DNA from: CAVZXS01 sp963779325
Lineage (GTDB): Bacteria > Bacteroidota > Bacteroidia > Chitinophagales > Chitinophagaceae
Assembly: GCA_963779325.1 (NCBI GenBank)
Contig: CAVZXS010000025.1
Span: 186,001 to 250,000 of the forward strand
Length of the DNA stretch: 64,000 nucleotides
Direction: 5' to 3'
Below, one piece after another: positions 56,445 through 63,996 of this stretch. The translations under genes and the position numbers were made by a program. Position 1 is the first letter of the stretch. Each line of letters opens with the position of its first letter. The notes under the pieces were generated by a model, which saw only the letters and a program-made list of their open reading frames with translations, searched no databases and was not told the DNA's origin.

Positions 56445-56697
56445 CAGTTTTTACGGGATATTGATAAAAATGTATTTTGGAGACCATTTGCCTCCTCACT
56501 TTCATGCTGAATACAACGAGTTTAGTGCACAAGTATCAATAAGTGACTTTCAGATAATCAGGGGAACCCTTCCGCCAAAAGCATTGGCATTGGTAATGGA
56601 ATGGGCTGCCTTACATCAAAATGAGTTGATGGAGAACTGGAATAACCTGAGCCGGGGAGGTCCCGGAACATTTAAGAAAATTGAACCGTTGAAGTAA
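56431..56697 (+). CDS. DUF4160 protein, inserted module
   Basis: Start chosen at MPVISSFYGILIKMYFGDHL (56431), the family start; an earlier in-frame start at 56410 adds seven unlike residues. 88 residues. The DUF4160 signature is GDHLPPHFHAEYNEFSAQV. It overlaps DUF2442 by 14 nt and its stop codon directly touches the ATG of the NTF2-like gene, so the three are coupled. Confidence 0.87.
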   Translation: MPVISSFYGILIKMYFGDHLPPHFHAEYNEFSAQVSISDFQIIRGTLPPKALALVMEWAALHQNELMENWNNLSRGGPGTFKKIEPLK

Positions 56698-57126
56698 ATG
56701 AAAATAATTTTTTCTATAATACTGTTATTAACTTTTGTTTTTGCCAAAGCGCAGACAGAAGAAGAAAAGATTACAACAACGATGAAAGAATTTCACCGGG
56801 CCTTGGTAAAAAAGAATACGGTTTCTATAAACCAACAAACTGACAAAGCACTGAGCTATGGGCACAGTAACGGTTGGGTGGAAACAAAAACGGAGTTGAT
56901 AAAAAATTTGGAAACAGGCTATATAAGCTATCAGAGTTATAAGGAAGACAGTTTTGTAGTTATTATGAACGGTAATATGGCCAATGTGAGGTTTATAGCA
57001 GACATTGTTGCAACCATGAAAGAGACTCCTAATACTTTTCATTTAAAAGTGTTGGAAGTGTGGGTGAAGAAAGGTAAACGTTGGTTATTGTTTGCAAGAC
57101 AAGCGGTAAAAACCCCTAACCCCTAA
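56698..57126 (+). CDS. Exported NTF2-like (DUF4440-type) protein
   Basis: 142 residues. Signal peptide MKIIFSIILLLTFVFAKAQ. The mature part TMKEFHRALVKKNTVSINQQ, GWVETKTELIKNLETGYI and FHLKVLEVWVKKGKRWLLFA fits the SnoaL/DUF4440 alpha-beta cone. Periplasmic and of unknown role. The last codons KTPNP and the TAA stop are made from a CCCCTAAAGGGG repeat, so the repeat has defined the C-terminus. Confidence 0.8.
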   Translation: MKIIFSIILLLTFVFAKAQTEEEKITTTMKEFHRALVKKNTVSINQQTDKALSYGHSNGWVETKTELIKNLETGYISYQSYKEDSFVVIMNGNMANVRFIADIVATMKETPNTFHLKVLEVWVKKGKRWLLFARQAVKTPNP

Positions 57127-57132
57127 AGGGGA
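57111..57132. repeat. CCCCTAAAGGGG repeat at NTF2-like stop
   Basis: AACCCCTAACCCCTAAAGGGG; the TAA in its centre (57124-57126) is the stop of the NTF2-like gene. An inverse copy lies 70 nt on. Confidence 0.85.
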
Positions 57133-57199
57133 ATATAGGAGCCTTTAATAATGAAAGCCGGTTGATTGAAAAAGAAATTTGAAGTAATAGGAAATTAAA

Positions 57200-57222
57200 A
57201 TCCCCCTTTAGGGGATAGGGGT
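57200..57222. repeat. CCCCTTTAGGGG repeat abutting nuoF
   Basis: TCCCCCTTTAGGGGATAGGGG, ending about 6 nt before the nuoF ATG at 57227. It is the reverse-complement partner of the copy at 57111-57132. Confidence 0.85.
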
Positions 57223-57226
57223 TTAT

Positions 57227-58597
57227 ATGAGTAGAAAATTATTATTAGAAAAAGCACACATAGAAAACATCAGGCTCTATGATGTATACCGTCGTGAAGG
57301 CGGCTACCGCAGTGTGGAGAAAGCTTTAAAAACTTACAGTCCTGACCAGGTTACTGAAGAAGTTAAGAAAAGCGGTTTACGGGGTCGCGGCGGTGCGGGT
57401 TTTCCTACGGGTATGAAGTGGGGCTTTTTGGCTAAGCCCGAAGGCATACCGCGTTACTTGGTAGTGAATGCAGATGAAAGTGAGCCCGGTACTTTTAAAG
57501 ACAGGTACTTAATGGAGTTCATTCCTCATATATTAATTGAAGGAATGATTGTAGCATCCTATGCGTTGGGCAGCAACAGAAGTTATATTTATATACGTGG
57601 TGAATATGCATGGATTGTTGATATACTTGAACAAGCCATTGCCGAAGCAAAAAATAACGGATGGCTCGGTAAAAATATTTTAGGTACCGGGTTCGATTGC
57701 GAGATTTATGTACAACGCGGCGCCGGCGCTTATATCTGCGGCGAGGAAACGGCATTGCTTGAAAGCCTGGAAGGTAAGAGAGGTAACCCGAGAATTAAAC
57801 CTCCGTTTCCGGCTGTAAAAGGCTTATGGGATTGTCCTACGGTGGTAAATAATGTGGAGACTATTGCGGCGGTGGTTCCTATTATTAATGAAGGCGGCGA
57901 AGAATATGCTAAGATTGGTGTGGGAAAAAGTACGGGTACAAAATTAATTTCGGCCTGCGGTAATATTAAAAAGCAGGGCGTGTATGAAATTGATATGACG
58001 ATCAGCGTGGAAGAATTTATTTACAGTGATGAATATTGCGGCGGTATTGCCAACGGTAAAAGATTAAAAGCATGTATTGCGGGCGGTTCGTCGGTTCCTA
58101 TTTTACCGGCCAATTTATTATTGACGACGGCCAAAGGCGAAAAAAGAATGATGAATTATGAAAGCCTGAGTGATGGCGGTTTTGCAACCGGCACCATGAT
58201 GGGCAGCGGCGGTTTTATAGTATTGGATGAAACGCAATGCGTAGTGAAACATACTTTTACATTAGCAAGGTTTTATCGTCATGAAAGTTGCGGGCAATGC
58301 AGCCCCTGCCGCGAAGGAACCGGCTGGATGGAAAAAATATTAAAGAAAATTGACAGCGGCAAAGGTAGTAGTTCTGATATAGATTTGCTGTGGGATATAC
58401 AACGTAAGATAGAAGGGAATACAATATGTCCGTTGGGTGATGCGGCGGCCTGGCCGGTAGCAGCAGCTATCCGTCATTTCAGAGATGAGTTTGAATGGCA
58501 TATTCAAAACCCGGAAGAATGTTTGAGAAGAAATTACGGATTGGCGGGTTATGCGGATACCCCCAACCCCCTAAAGGGGGCTTTGGAAACAGTATAA
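57227..58597 (+). CDS. nuoF: NADH-quinone oxidoreductase subunit F
   Basis: 456 residues. FMN/NADH-site glycine motif GLRGRGGAGFPTGMKWGFLA, ICGEETALLESLEGKRGNPR, and the [4Fe-4S] N3 Cys motif ESCGQCSPCREGTGW, with the fourth Cys in ICPLGD. Accepts NADH electrons. The last codons (TPNPLKGALETV) are encoded by a CCCCTAAAGGGG repeat, so the C-terminus is not conserved in the usual way. It is followed by an AAA ATPase instead of nuoG. Confidence 0.96.
   Translation: MSRKLLLEKAHIENIRLYDVYRREGGYRSVEKALKTYSPDQVTEEVKKSGLRGRGGAGFPTGMKWGFLAKPEGIPRYLVVNADESEPGTFKDRYLMEFIPHILIEGMIVASYALGSNRSYIYIRGEYAWIVDILEQAIAEAKNNGWLGKNILGTGFDCEIYVQRGAGAYICGEETALLESLEGKRGNPRIKPPFPAVKGLWDCPTVVNNVETIAAVVPIINEGGEEYAKIGVGKSTGTKLISACGNIKKQGVYEIDMTISVEEFIYSDEYCGGIANGKRLKACIAGGSSVPILPANLLLTTAKGEKRMMNYESLSDGGFATGTMMGSGGFIVLDETQCVVKHTFTLARFYRHESCGQCSPCREGTGWMEKILKKIDSGKGSSSDIDLLWDIQRKIEGNTICPLGDAAAWPVAAAIRHFRDEFEWHIQNPEECLRRNYGLAGYADTPNPLKGALETV
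58559..58584. repeat. CCCCTAAAGGGG repeat inside the nuoF 3' end
   Basis: ACCCCCAACCCCCTAAAGGGG read in frame as TPNPLKGA, part of the coding sequence of nuoF. Confidence 0.85.
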
Positions 58598-58623
58598 GAA
58601 TTTGAAATAATGCAATAAAAAAC

Positions 58624-59700
58624 TTGGAGCACATTAAAAACATAGAAATTAAAAATTTTAAATCTATTCGCGATGCAAAGATTAATGATTGCAAGCGGGT
58701 GAATGTTTTTATTGGACCACCAAATGTTGGCAAGAGCAATATTTTGGAAGGGTTGAGTTTGTTTGGCCTATTAGACTACGGCATAAGTCAGCCGATTTCT
58801 TTACAAAAATTAACCAGGGTTAATAAATTCTATCAACTTTTTTTCGATGGTTTAACTGATGCTAATGTAAATATTTGTTTAAATAACAATTTAAGCCTAG
58901 ATATCTCTGCTTCATTAAATTTAAATGTAAACTTTTCCGCAATAGAACAAATGCCAATAGTAAAGCCTATTGATACCAGTACCTGGAAGGATTATCCTAA
59001 ATCTATAATGTTAAGGAAATTGGAAATTGAAGGTGTTGATCATAATATTAAAGCCGAATCTTACTTTCCTCATTATATTAATCCAATTAAATCCATAAGA
59101 AAATATATATTCAATAAATCCTCAGCAAACTTAGAATTTGATATCTTAATAAAGCATCTAGTCTTCCCATTTGGTGAAAACATTTCTGATATAATTTTTT
59201 CTAAAGCTGAAGTAAAGAATAAAATTATCAAACTGTTTGAAATTTATAAATTACGGCTATCACGTTCTGAAAGTAAAGGGACTATTAATTTATTGAAAGA
59301 ATTACAGGATAGTTCATTTTTGATTTTAGATTATGATTTGATCGCTGAGACTTTACGAAGATTGATTTTTTATATGGCAGCAATTTTAACCAATAAAAAA
59401 TCAGTACTGCTTTTTGAAGAACCAGAAGCCAACTGTTTCGAACCTTACATAATGGAAATTACAAACGCTATTAAAAATGACGACAATCAAAATCAATTTT
59501 TTATTGTTACACATAGCCAATATGTAATTGATGAATTAATGAAAGATGAAGAAAGTAGAAATGATACAAATATCTATCTGGTAGGTTTAGAAAAAAATGA
59601 AACAAAAGTTAAACTACTAAGTTCTGATATAAGTAAAGATGTTTACCAAACAGAGCTAAATGTATTCTTTAATTACCAAAGCCTTTGGGATGAAAATTAA
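58624..59700 (+). CDS. AAA ATPase (OLD/RecF-like), candidate defence ATPase
   Basis: 358 residues from a TTG start (58624); no ATG opens the frame, and the nearest ATG reads only two codons. IEIKNFKSIRDAKINDCKRV leads to Walker A GPPNVGKSN (Lys 37). A helical insert of about 200 residues follows, then the ABC-type Walker B SVLLFEEPEAN (about 260-269) and the H-loop FFIVTHSQ (His 297). This is the AAA_15/AAA_21 class seen in OLD, PARIS AriA, RloA and Gabija-like defence ATPases. It is AT-rich, lies between nuoF and nuoG, and is followed 5 nt on by a TOPRIM-like gene. Confidence 0.87.
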   Translation: MEHIKNIEIKNFKSIRDAKINDCKRVNVFIGPPNVGKSNILEGLSLFGLLDYGISQPISLQKLTRVNKFYQLFFDGLTDANVNICLNNNLSLDISASLNLNVNFSAIEQMPIVKPIDTSTWKDYPKSIMLRKLEIEGVDHNIKAESYFPHYINPIKSIRKYIFNKSSANLEFDILIKHLVFPFGENISDIIFSKAEVKNKIIKLFEIYKLRLSRSESKGTINLLKELQDSSFLILDYDLIAETLRRLIFYMAAILTNKKSVLLFEEPEANCFEPYIMEITNAIKNDDNQNQFFIVTHSQYVIDELMKDEESRNDTNIYLVGLEKNETKVKLLSSDISKDVYQTELNVFFNYQSLWDEN

Positions 59701-59705
59701 GGAAT

Positions 59706-60263
59706 ATGAAGAGAATAATAAGAGTCGAATGCTGGGCAGATAACTATTTTTTTGGAAAGTTGCTTGCAGATAATAGTTTAATAAGAAAAGAAAAGAATAA
59801 AGCAGAGGTTTTAAAAAGTATAAAAGTAAGGTCAAAAGGAATTTTTTCTATAGGAATTGTAGATAATGATAATGATGCTATTGAACCATTTTTAAAGGGT
59901 TTTGAAATTGAAGAAAGATTTTTTGTTTGTGAGGAAATAGAAATAATAAAGATAAAGGATTATTCATATTATATTTTGCAACTTTACCCTAAGGAATTTG
60001 AAAGATGGATTGTAAAATATATTGAAGTTAACTGTGGTAAAAGGTTAAAAGATTTTGGATACAATAGTTATAAAGATTTTGAAACTGATACAAAAGTTAT
60101 CTATGATAGGTTAAATAAAAATGAACGATTTTTGGATTTGATGAATTACGTTTTGAATAATTGTGATAAAACAGAAAACCATGTAAGAAAAATTAAGAAA
60201 GTTTTGAAATATTTAATTGAATATACATATGAAGTTGATATAAACGAATTAAAGAATGTCTGA
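59706..60263 (+). CDS. Small TOPRIM-like protein, candidate partner nuclease
   Basis: 185 residues. RIIRVECWADNYFFGKLLAD resembles the first TOPRIM block (Glu 8, Asp 12), and SIGIVDNDNDAIEPF the second (Asp 53, 55, 57), as in DUF4435/RloB-type proteins. The rest is helical and Lys/Tyr-rich (YPKEFERWIVKYIEVNCGK). No family is certain; the catalytic role is inferred. The DNA is strikingly AT-rich (for example 15 G/C in 60001-60060, against 32 in nuoG 60361-60420). It follows the ATPase by 5 nt, and its stop overlaps the nuoG ATG by 8 nt. Confidence 0.72.
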   Translation: MKRIIRVECWADNYFFGKLLADNSLIRKEKNKAEVLKSIKVRSKGIFSIGIVDNDNDAIEPFLKGFEIEERFFVCEEIEIIKIKDYSYYILQLYPKEFERWIVKYIEVNCGKRLKDFGYNSYKDFETDTKVIYDRLNKNERFLDLMNYVLNNCDKTENHVRKIKKVLKYLIEYTYEVDINELKNV

Positions 60264-61386
60264 AGAGATTAAATTATTTAAAGTTACCATCGATAATATT
60301 ACTATCGAAGTAGCTCCCGGCACCAGTATACTCAATGCTGCACGTAAAATTGGCGGCGATGTAACACCGCCTGCTATGTGCTACTACAGCAAACTAAAAG
60401 GCAGCGGCGGTAAATGCCGCACCTGTTTGGTAGAAGTAGCTGCCGGCAGTACAGCCGACCCGCGACCCATGCCCAAGTTAGTAGCGAGTTGCCGTACCAA
60501 TGTAATGGATGGTATGGTGGTAAAAAATATTACCAGCGAAAGAGTAAAAGATGCAAGAGCAGGTGTGGTAGAATTTTTATTATTAAATCATCCGTTGGAT
60601 TGCCCGATATGCGACCAGGCGGGTGAGTGTCATTTACAAGATTTGGGATACGAACACGGTAAAGTGGGAACACGATACGAATTTCAGCGTAGAACATTTG
60701 AGAAGGAAGATATCGGCCCGTATATACAATTGCACATGACTCGTTGCATACTTTGTTATCGTTGTACTTATGTAGCAGATCAGCTTACTGACAATCGTGT
60801 GCACGGAATTTTAGACCGCGGCGATCATGCGGAAATATCAACTTATATTTCCAAAGCCATTGATAATGACTTCAGCGGTAATATGATTGATGTTTGCCCG
60901 GTTGGTGCATTGACGGATAAAACATTTCGTTTTAAAAATCGTGTATGGTTTACCAAGCCGGTAGATGCGCACAGAGATTGCCCGACTTGTTGCGGCAAAG
61001 TAACACTTTGGCAACGCGGCGATGATGTATTGAGAGTAACTGCAAGAAAAGATGAATGGGGCGAAGTGCAGAGTTATGATGACCCGCAGGACTCTGTGAG
61101 TAAGCCGGGTTGGATTTGCAACACCTGTCGTTTTGATAAAAAGAAAACAAGTGATTGGGTAATAGAAGGCGTAACAAAAGTGAATCGGCATTCCGTTATT
61201 TCGCAGGGACATTACGAAGGTTTGCAAAAACCAAAAGAAACCATTGCAAAAGTAATGGGAGGTAAAGCGCCTAAATTATTGATGGATATTCATACCGTGA
61301 GCGGTGTAAATGACCCGTCGATTAATTTAGGAGAGATAAACGGAGCGGCAACATCAAAGACATTCGAAAAGAATAATAAACTATGA
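60256..61386 (+). CDS. nuoG: NADH-quinone oxidoreductase subunit G (short type)
   Basis: 376 residues. [2Fe-2S] Cys motif in AMCYYSKLKGSGGKCRTCLV, the His-Cys motif NHPLDCPICDQAGECHLQDL of N5, and the two [4Fe-4S] cluster sets in TRCILCYRC and DVCPVGALTD. The long molybdopterin-like domain of larger NuoG proteins is absent; short subunits of this kind are usual in Bacteroidetes. Its start overlaps the TOPRIM-like gene by 8 nt and its stop overlaps the MNT gene start by 4 nt (ATGA). Confidence 0.93.
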   Translation: MSEEIKLFKVTIDNITIEVAPGTSILNAARKIGGDVTPPAMCYYSKLKGSGGKCRTCLVEVAAGSTADPRPMPKLVASCRTNVMDGMVVKNITSERVKDARAGVVEFLLLNHPLDCPICDQAGECHLQDLGYEHGKVGTRYEFQRRTFEKEDIGPYIQLHMTRCILCYRCTYVADQLTDNRVHGILDRGDHAEISTYISKAIDNDFSGNMIDVCPVGALTDKTFRFKNRVWFTKPVDAHRDCPTCCGKVTLWQRGDDVLRVTARKDEWGEVQSYDDPQDSVSKPGWICNTCRFDKKKTSDWVIEGVTKVNRHSVISQGHYEGLQKPKETIAKVMGGKAPKLLMDIHTVSGVNDPSINLGEINGAATSKTFEKNNKL

Positions 61387-61682
61387 TTCTTTCTAAAGAA
61401 CAGATAAAGCATGTCGTTAAAGATTATTTTTCGGGGAAACCTGTAAAAAAAGTTTGGCTTTTTGGTTCTTATGCAAGAGGTGAAGCGGATGAGAATAGTG
61501 ATGTGGATGTGTTAGTGGATATTGATTATGATAAGCTTGATTCCGGGCTTGATTACTTTGGTTGGCACCAGGAATTAGGCGAGAAGATGCAGAAGAATGT
61601 GGATGTTGCAAGTTTAAAATGGGTGAGGAAAACATTTTGGCCCTTTATTAAGGCTGATATGGATTTAATATATGAGAAGTAA
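61383..61682 (+). CDS. MNT-type nucleotidyltransferase antitoxin (MntA-like)
   Basis: 99 residues. The minimal nucleotidyltransferase motif GSYARGEADENSDVDVLVD has Gly 28-Ser 29, Asp 40 and Asp 42. It overlaps nuoG by 4 nt and the following HEPN gene by 11 nt. In MNT-HEPN type VII systems this enzyme attaches AMP to the Tyr of the HEPN toxin and silences it. Such pairs are thought to protect against phage. It sits inside the nuo operon. Confidence 0.9.
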   Translation: MILSKEQIKHVVKDYFSGKPVKKVWLFGSYARGEADENSDVDVLVDIDYDKLDSGLDYFGWHQELGEKMQKNVDVASLKWVRKTFWPFIKADMDLIYEK

Positions 61683-62016
61683 GCTTGGTGATAAAGACAG
61701 ATTGGGTCATGTACTTGAAAGTATTGACTACATACAAAAATCCATAGCAGGTGTTTCGGCAGAAGAGTTTGAGGTGAATTTCGTTTTGCATACTGCTGTA
61801 GTAAAGTGGGAGGAAATTATTGGTGAAGCCTGTTATCATCTTACAAGTGATTTAAAAGACAGGCATCCTGAAATTGACTGGAAAAGAATTCAGGGAATGC
61901 GACATGTTTTAGTACACGAGTATGCAGGAATTGATATTGTAGCAGTTTGGAAAGTGGCGACACAATCACTGGAGGATTTAAAGATGAAAGTTGAAAAAAT
62001 TTTATTAGAATTTTAA
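61672..62016 (+). CDS. HEPN-domain RNase toxin (HepT-like, DUF86)
   Basis: 114 residues. The HEPN active site RHVLVHEY has Arg 77, His 82 and Tyr 84 (R-x4-H-x-Y), the pattern in which MntA-type enzymes AMPylate the Tyr. DUF86-type helical bundle. The toxin degrades RNA (or tRNA) when freed. It overlaps its antitoxin by 11 nt, and nuoH starts 2 nt after its stop. Confidence 0.9.
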   Translation: MRSKLGDKDRLGHVLESIDYIQKSIAGVSAEEFEVNFVLHTAVVKWEEIIGEACYHLTSDLKDRHPEIDWKRIQGMRHVLVHEYAGIDIVAVWKVATQSLEDLKMKVEKILLEF

Positions 62017-62018
62017 TA

Positions 62019-63080
62019 ATGACATATTTACTCTCTTTAGACTGGTGGTTAATTTTAGAAAAAAGTATCCTTATCGGCGGTATCATTACGCTGTCGTTAA
62101 TAATTGCTATGTATACTACTTACGCTGAAAGGAAAGTGGCTGCTTTTCTGCAAGACAGGATTGGTCCTAACCGTGCGGGCCCGTTTGGTTTGCTGCAACC
62201 GCTGGCTGATGGCGGCAAATTATTTTTTAAAGAAGAAATAATTCCGCTGGCTTCTTCTAAATTTCTTTTTATACTTGGTCCCGCATTAGCCATGGTTACC
62301 GCATTGCTTACAAGCGCTGTAATTCCCTGGGGCGGTATGCTGCATATTTTCGGCCGCGATGTTTCTTTACAAATCGCTGATATCAATATCGGAATACTCT
62401 TTGTATTCGGCGTAGTAAGCATGGGTGTGTACGGCATTATGATTGGTGGTTGGGCGTCTAATAATAAATTTTCATTGATGGCCGCTATTCGCGGTGCATC
62501 GCAAATGATTTCTTACGAATTGCCGATGGGTCTTGCATTGATTGCCGTGTTGATGATTGTGGGTGATTTAAGAATGAGCGCCATTATCAACAGCCAGTTG
62601 ACCGGCGGAAATATCTGGCATATTATTTACCAGCCGCTCGGGTTTTTAATATTTTTTATTTGTGCATTGGCCGAGTGTAATCGTACGCCGTTTGATTTGC
62701 CCGAGGCGGAGAATGAATTGAACTTTGGTTATCACCAGGAGTATTCTTCCATGAAACTGGGATTTTATTTATTTGCCGAATACATTAATATGTTTATCAG
62801 CAGCGCTGTAATGGCTACCTTGTTTTTCGGAGGCTATGATATAATTCCGTTTTATGATGAAAGTAAATGGGGTTGGTCGCAAAACACGATGGCGATACTC
62901 GGCTTTGTATCATTAATGGCAAAAACGTTTTTCTTTCTGTTTGTTTTTATCTGGATACGCTGGACGATTCCGCGTTTCCGATACGATCAGTTAATGAACC
63001 TGGGTTGGAAAAAATTAATACCCCTTTCATTAATTAATATGGTAATTACAGCGGCGGTGATGTTGTGGTTGAAGAAGTAA
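62019..63080 (+). CDS. nuoH: NADH-quinone oxidoreductase subunit H
   Basis: 353 residues, eight membrane helices expected. YTTYAERKVAAFLQDRIGPN and RAGPFGLLQPLADGGKLFFK are the NuoH signature and GASQMISYELPMGLALIAVL lies in a later helix. AECNRTPFDLPEAENELNFG is the conserved quinone-side loop. It connects the quinone pocket to the proton channel. Starts 2 nt after the HEPN stop. Confidence 0.97.
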   Translation: MTYLLSLDWWLILEKSILIGGIITLSLIIAMYTTYAERKVAAFLQDRIGPNRAGPFGLLQPLADGGKLFFKEEIIPLASSKFLFILGPALAMVTALLTSAVIPWGGMLHIFGRDVSLQIADINIGILFVFGVVSMGVYGIMIGGWASNNKFSLMAAIRGASQMISYELPMGLALIAVLMIVGDLRMSAIINSQLTGGNIWHIIYQPLGFLIFFICALAECNRTPFDLPEAENELNFGYHQEYSSMKLGFYLFAEYINMFISSAVMATLFFGGYDIIPFYDESKWGWSQNTMAILGFVSLMAKTFFFLFVFIWIRWTIPRFRYDQLMNLGWKKLIPLSLINMVITAAVMLWLKK

Positions 63081-63112
63081 AGCCCCGCCCCTAAATCCCC
63101 TAAAGGGGACTT
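63081..63112. repeat. CCCCTAAAGGGG repeat after nuoH
   Basis: GCCCCGCCCCTAAATCCCCTAAAGGGGAC-like sequence starting at the nuoH stop codon. Confidence 0.85.
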
Positions 63113-63149
63113 AGCTATACACAGGGCTGACTTATTTGGAGATGATCTA

Positions 63150-63238
63150 TTACCCCGAGGGGGTAAAATATTAATAGCTCCGGGTGAAACCCGGAGAAAA
63201 ATAAAAGAGAAGAGTTGATCAGAACTCCGGAGGAGTTC
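63150..63238. repeat. Three consecutive short hairpins
   Basis: TTACCCC-GAG-GGGGTAA (63150-63166), CTCCGGGT-GAA-ACCCGGAG (63178-63196), and GAACTCC-GGA-GGAGTTC (63222-63238). Each has 7-8 perfect base pairs with a 3-nt loop. They precede the second copy of the dispersed element. Confidence 0.85.
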
Positions 63239-63365
63239 AATATAAATTTGAACAGTAAGAAAGGTATGGGAGTGAACGAATTTTCGAAACACGATGAAGA
63301 AAGAACCGAATGATGAACGGAGCGACGCAAGGGACGGTGATAGTAGCAGAGGAGCCGAAATACAT
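63222..63365 (+). repeat. Dispersed intergenic element, copy 2
   Basis: Same ordered blocks as 54155-54285: ACTCCGGAGGAG-TTC, AGAAAGGTATGGGAGTG, GCGACGCAA (63322-63330), GGTGATAGTAGCA. It lies in the nuoH-nuoI gap, which otherwise holds no gene. Confidence 0.65.
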
Positions 63366-63447
63366 AATCGTTTTTAAAATTAAAAGGTTTGACGGCAGAC
63401 ATAAAATATATATTTGCAAAAATTTTTAATACACCGTTGAGCGGTGA

Positions 63448-63996
63448 ATGGATATGCAATTAACACAAAGAGCTAAACAGGTAGAACGAAAGCCCATGAC
63501 ATTGTTGGAGAGTATGTATCTCTTCAACATCGGCAAGGGTATGCTTATTACGCTCAGTCACTTGTTTAAAAGAAAAGCGACGATTAAATACCCCGAACAA
63601 AAAAGAACTTTCTCTAAAGTATTTCGCGGATTGCATGTACTGAACCGCGATGCGGAAGGAAGAGAAAACTGTACGGCTTGCGGGTTGTGTGCCGTAGCCT
63701 GCCCTGCCGAAGCGATAACAATGGAAGCGGCGGAGAGACAACCCGGCGAAGAACATTTGTACCGCGAAGAAAAATATGCGGCTAAATATGAAATAAATAT
63801 GTTGCGTTGTATTTTCTGCGGACTGTGCGAGGAAGCCTGCCCGAAGGACGCCATTTACTTATCGCAGACTTTTGCACCGGCTAATTATGCACGAAAAGGA
63901 TTTATATATAAAAAAGAAGATTTACTAATTCCGCATCCGGTCAATCAACCGGAGGAATATAAAAAAGCATTGGGCGAAAAAGTGGTAAACAATTAA
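63448..63996 (+). CDS. nuoI: NADH-quinone oxidoreductase subunit I
   Basis: 182 residues. Two ferredoxin-type [4Fe-4S] motifs: CTACGLCAVACPAEAI and CIFCGLCEEACPKDAI, clusters N6a and N6b. It passes electrons to NuoB. An extra N-terminal segment (about 1-40) would contact the membrane arm. It is the last gene of the operon in the window; nuoJ and later genes presumably lie to the right. Confidence 0.97.
   Translation: MDMQLTQRAKQVERKPMTLLESMYLFNIGKGMLITLSHLFKRKATIKYPEQKRTFSKVFRGLHVLNRDAEGRENCTACGLCAVACPAEAITMEAAERQPGEEHLYREEKYAAKYEINMLRCIFCGLCEEACPKDAIYLSQTFAPANYARKGFIYKKEDLLIPHPVNQPEEYKKALGEKVVNN

Noticed and set aside
60256..61386. NuoG as a truncated pseudogene because it is short
   Set aside because: All iron-sulfur ligand motifs are present; the short form is usual in this group.
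9560..63112. CRISPR array from the recurring GC-rich repeats
   Set aside because: The repeats are palindromic, scattered and not regularly spaced; no spacers or cas genes.
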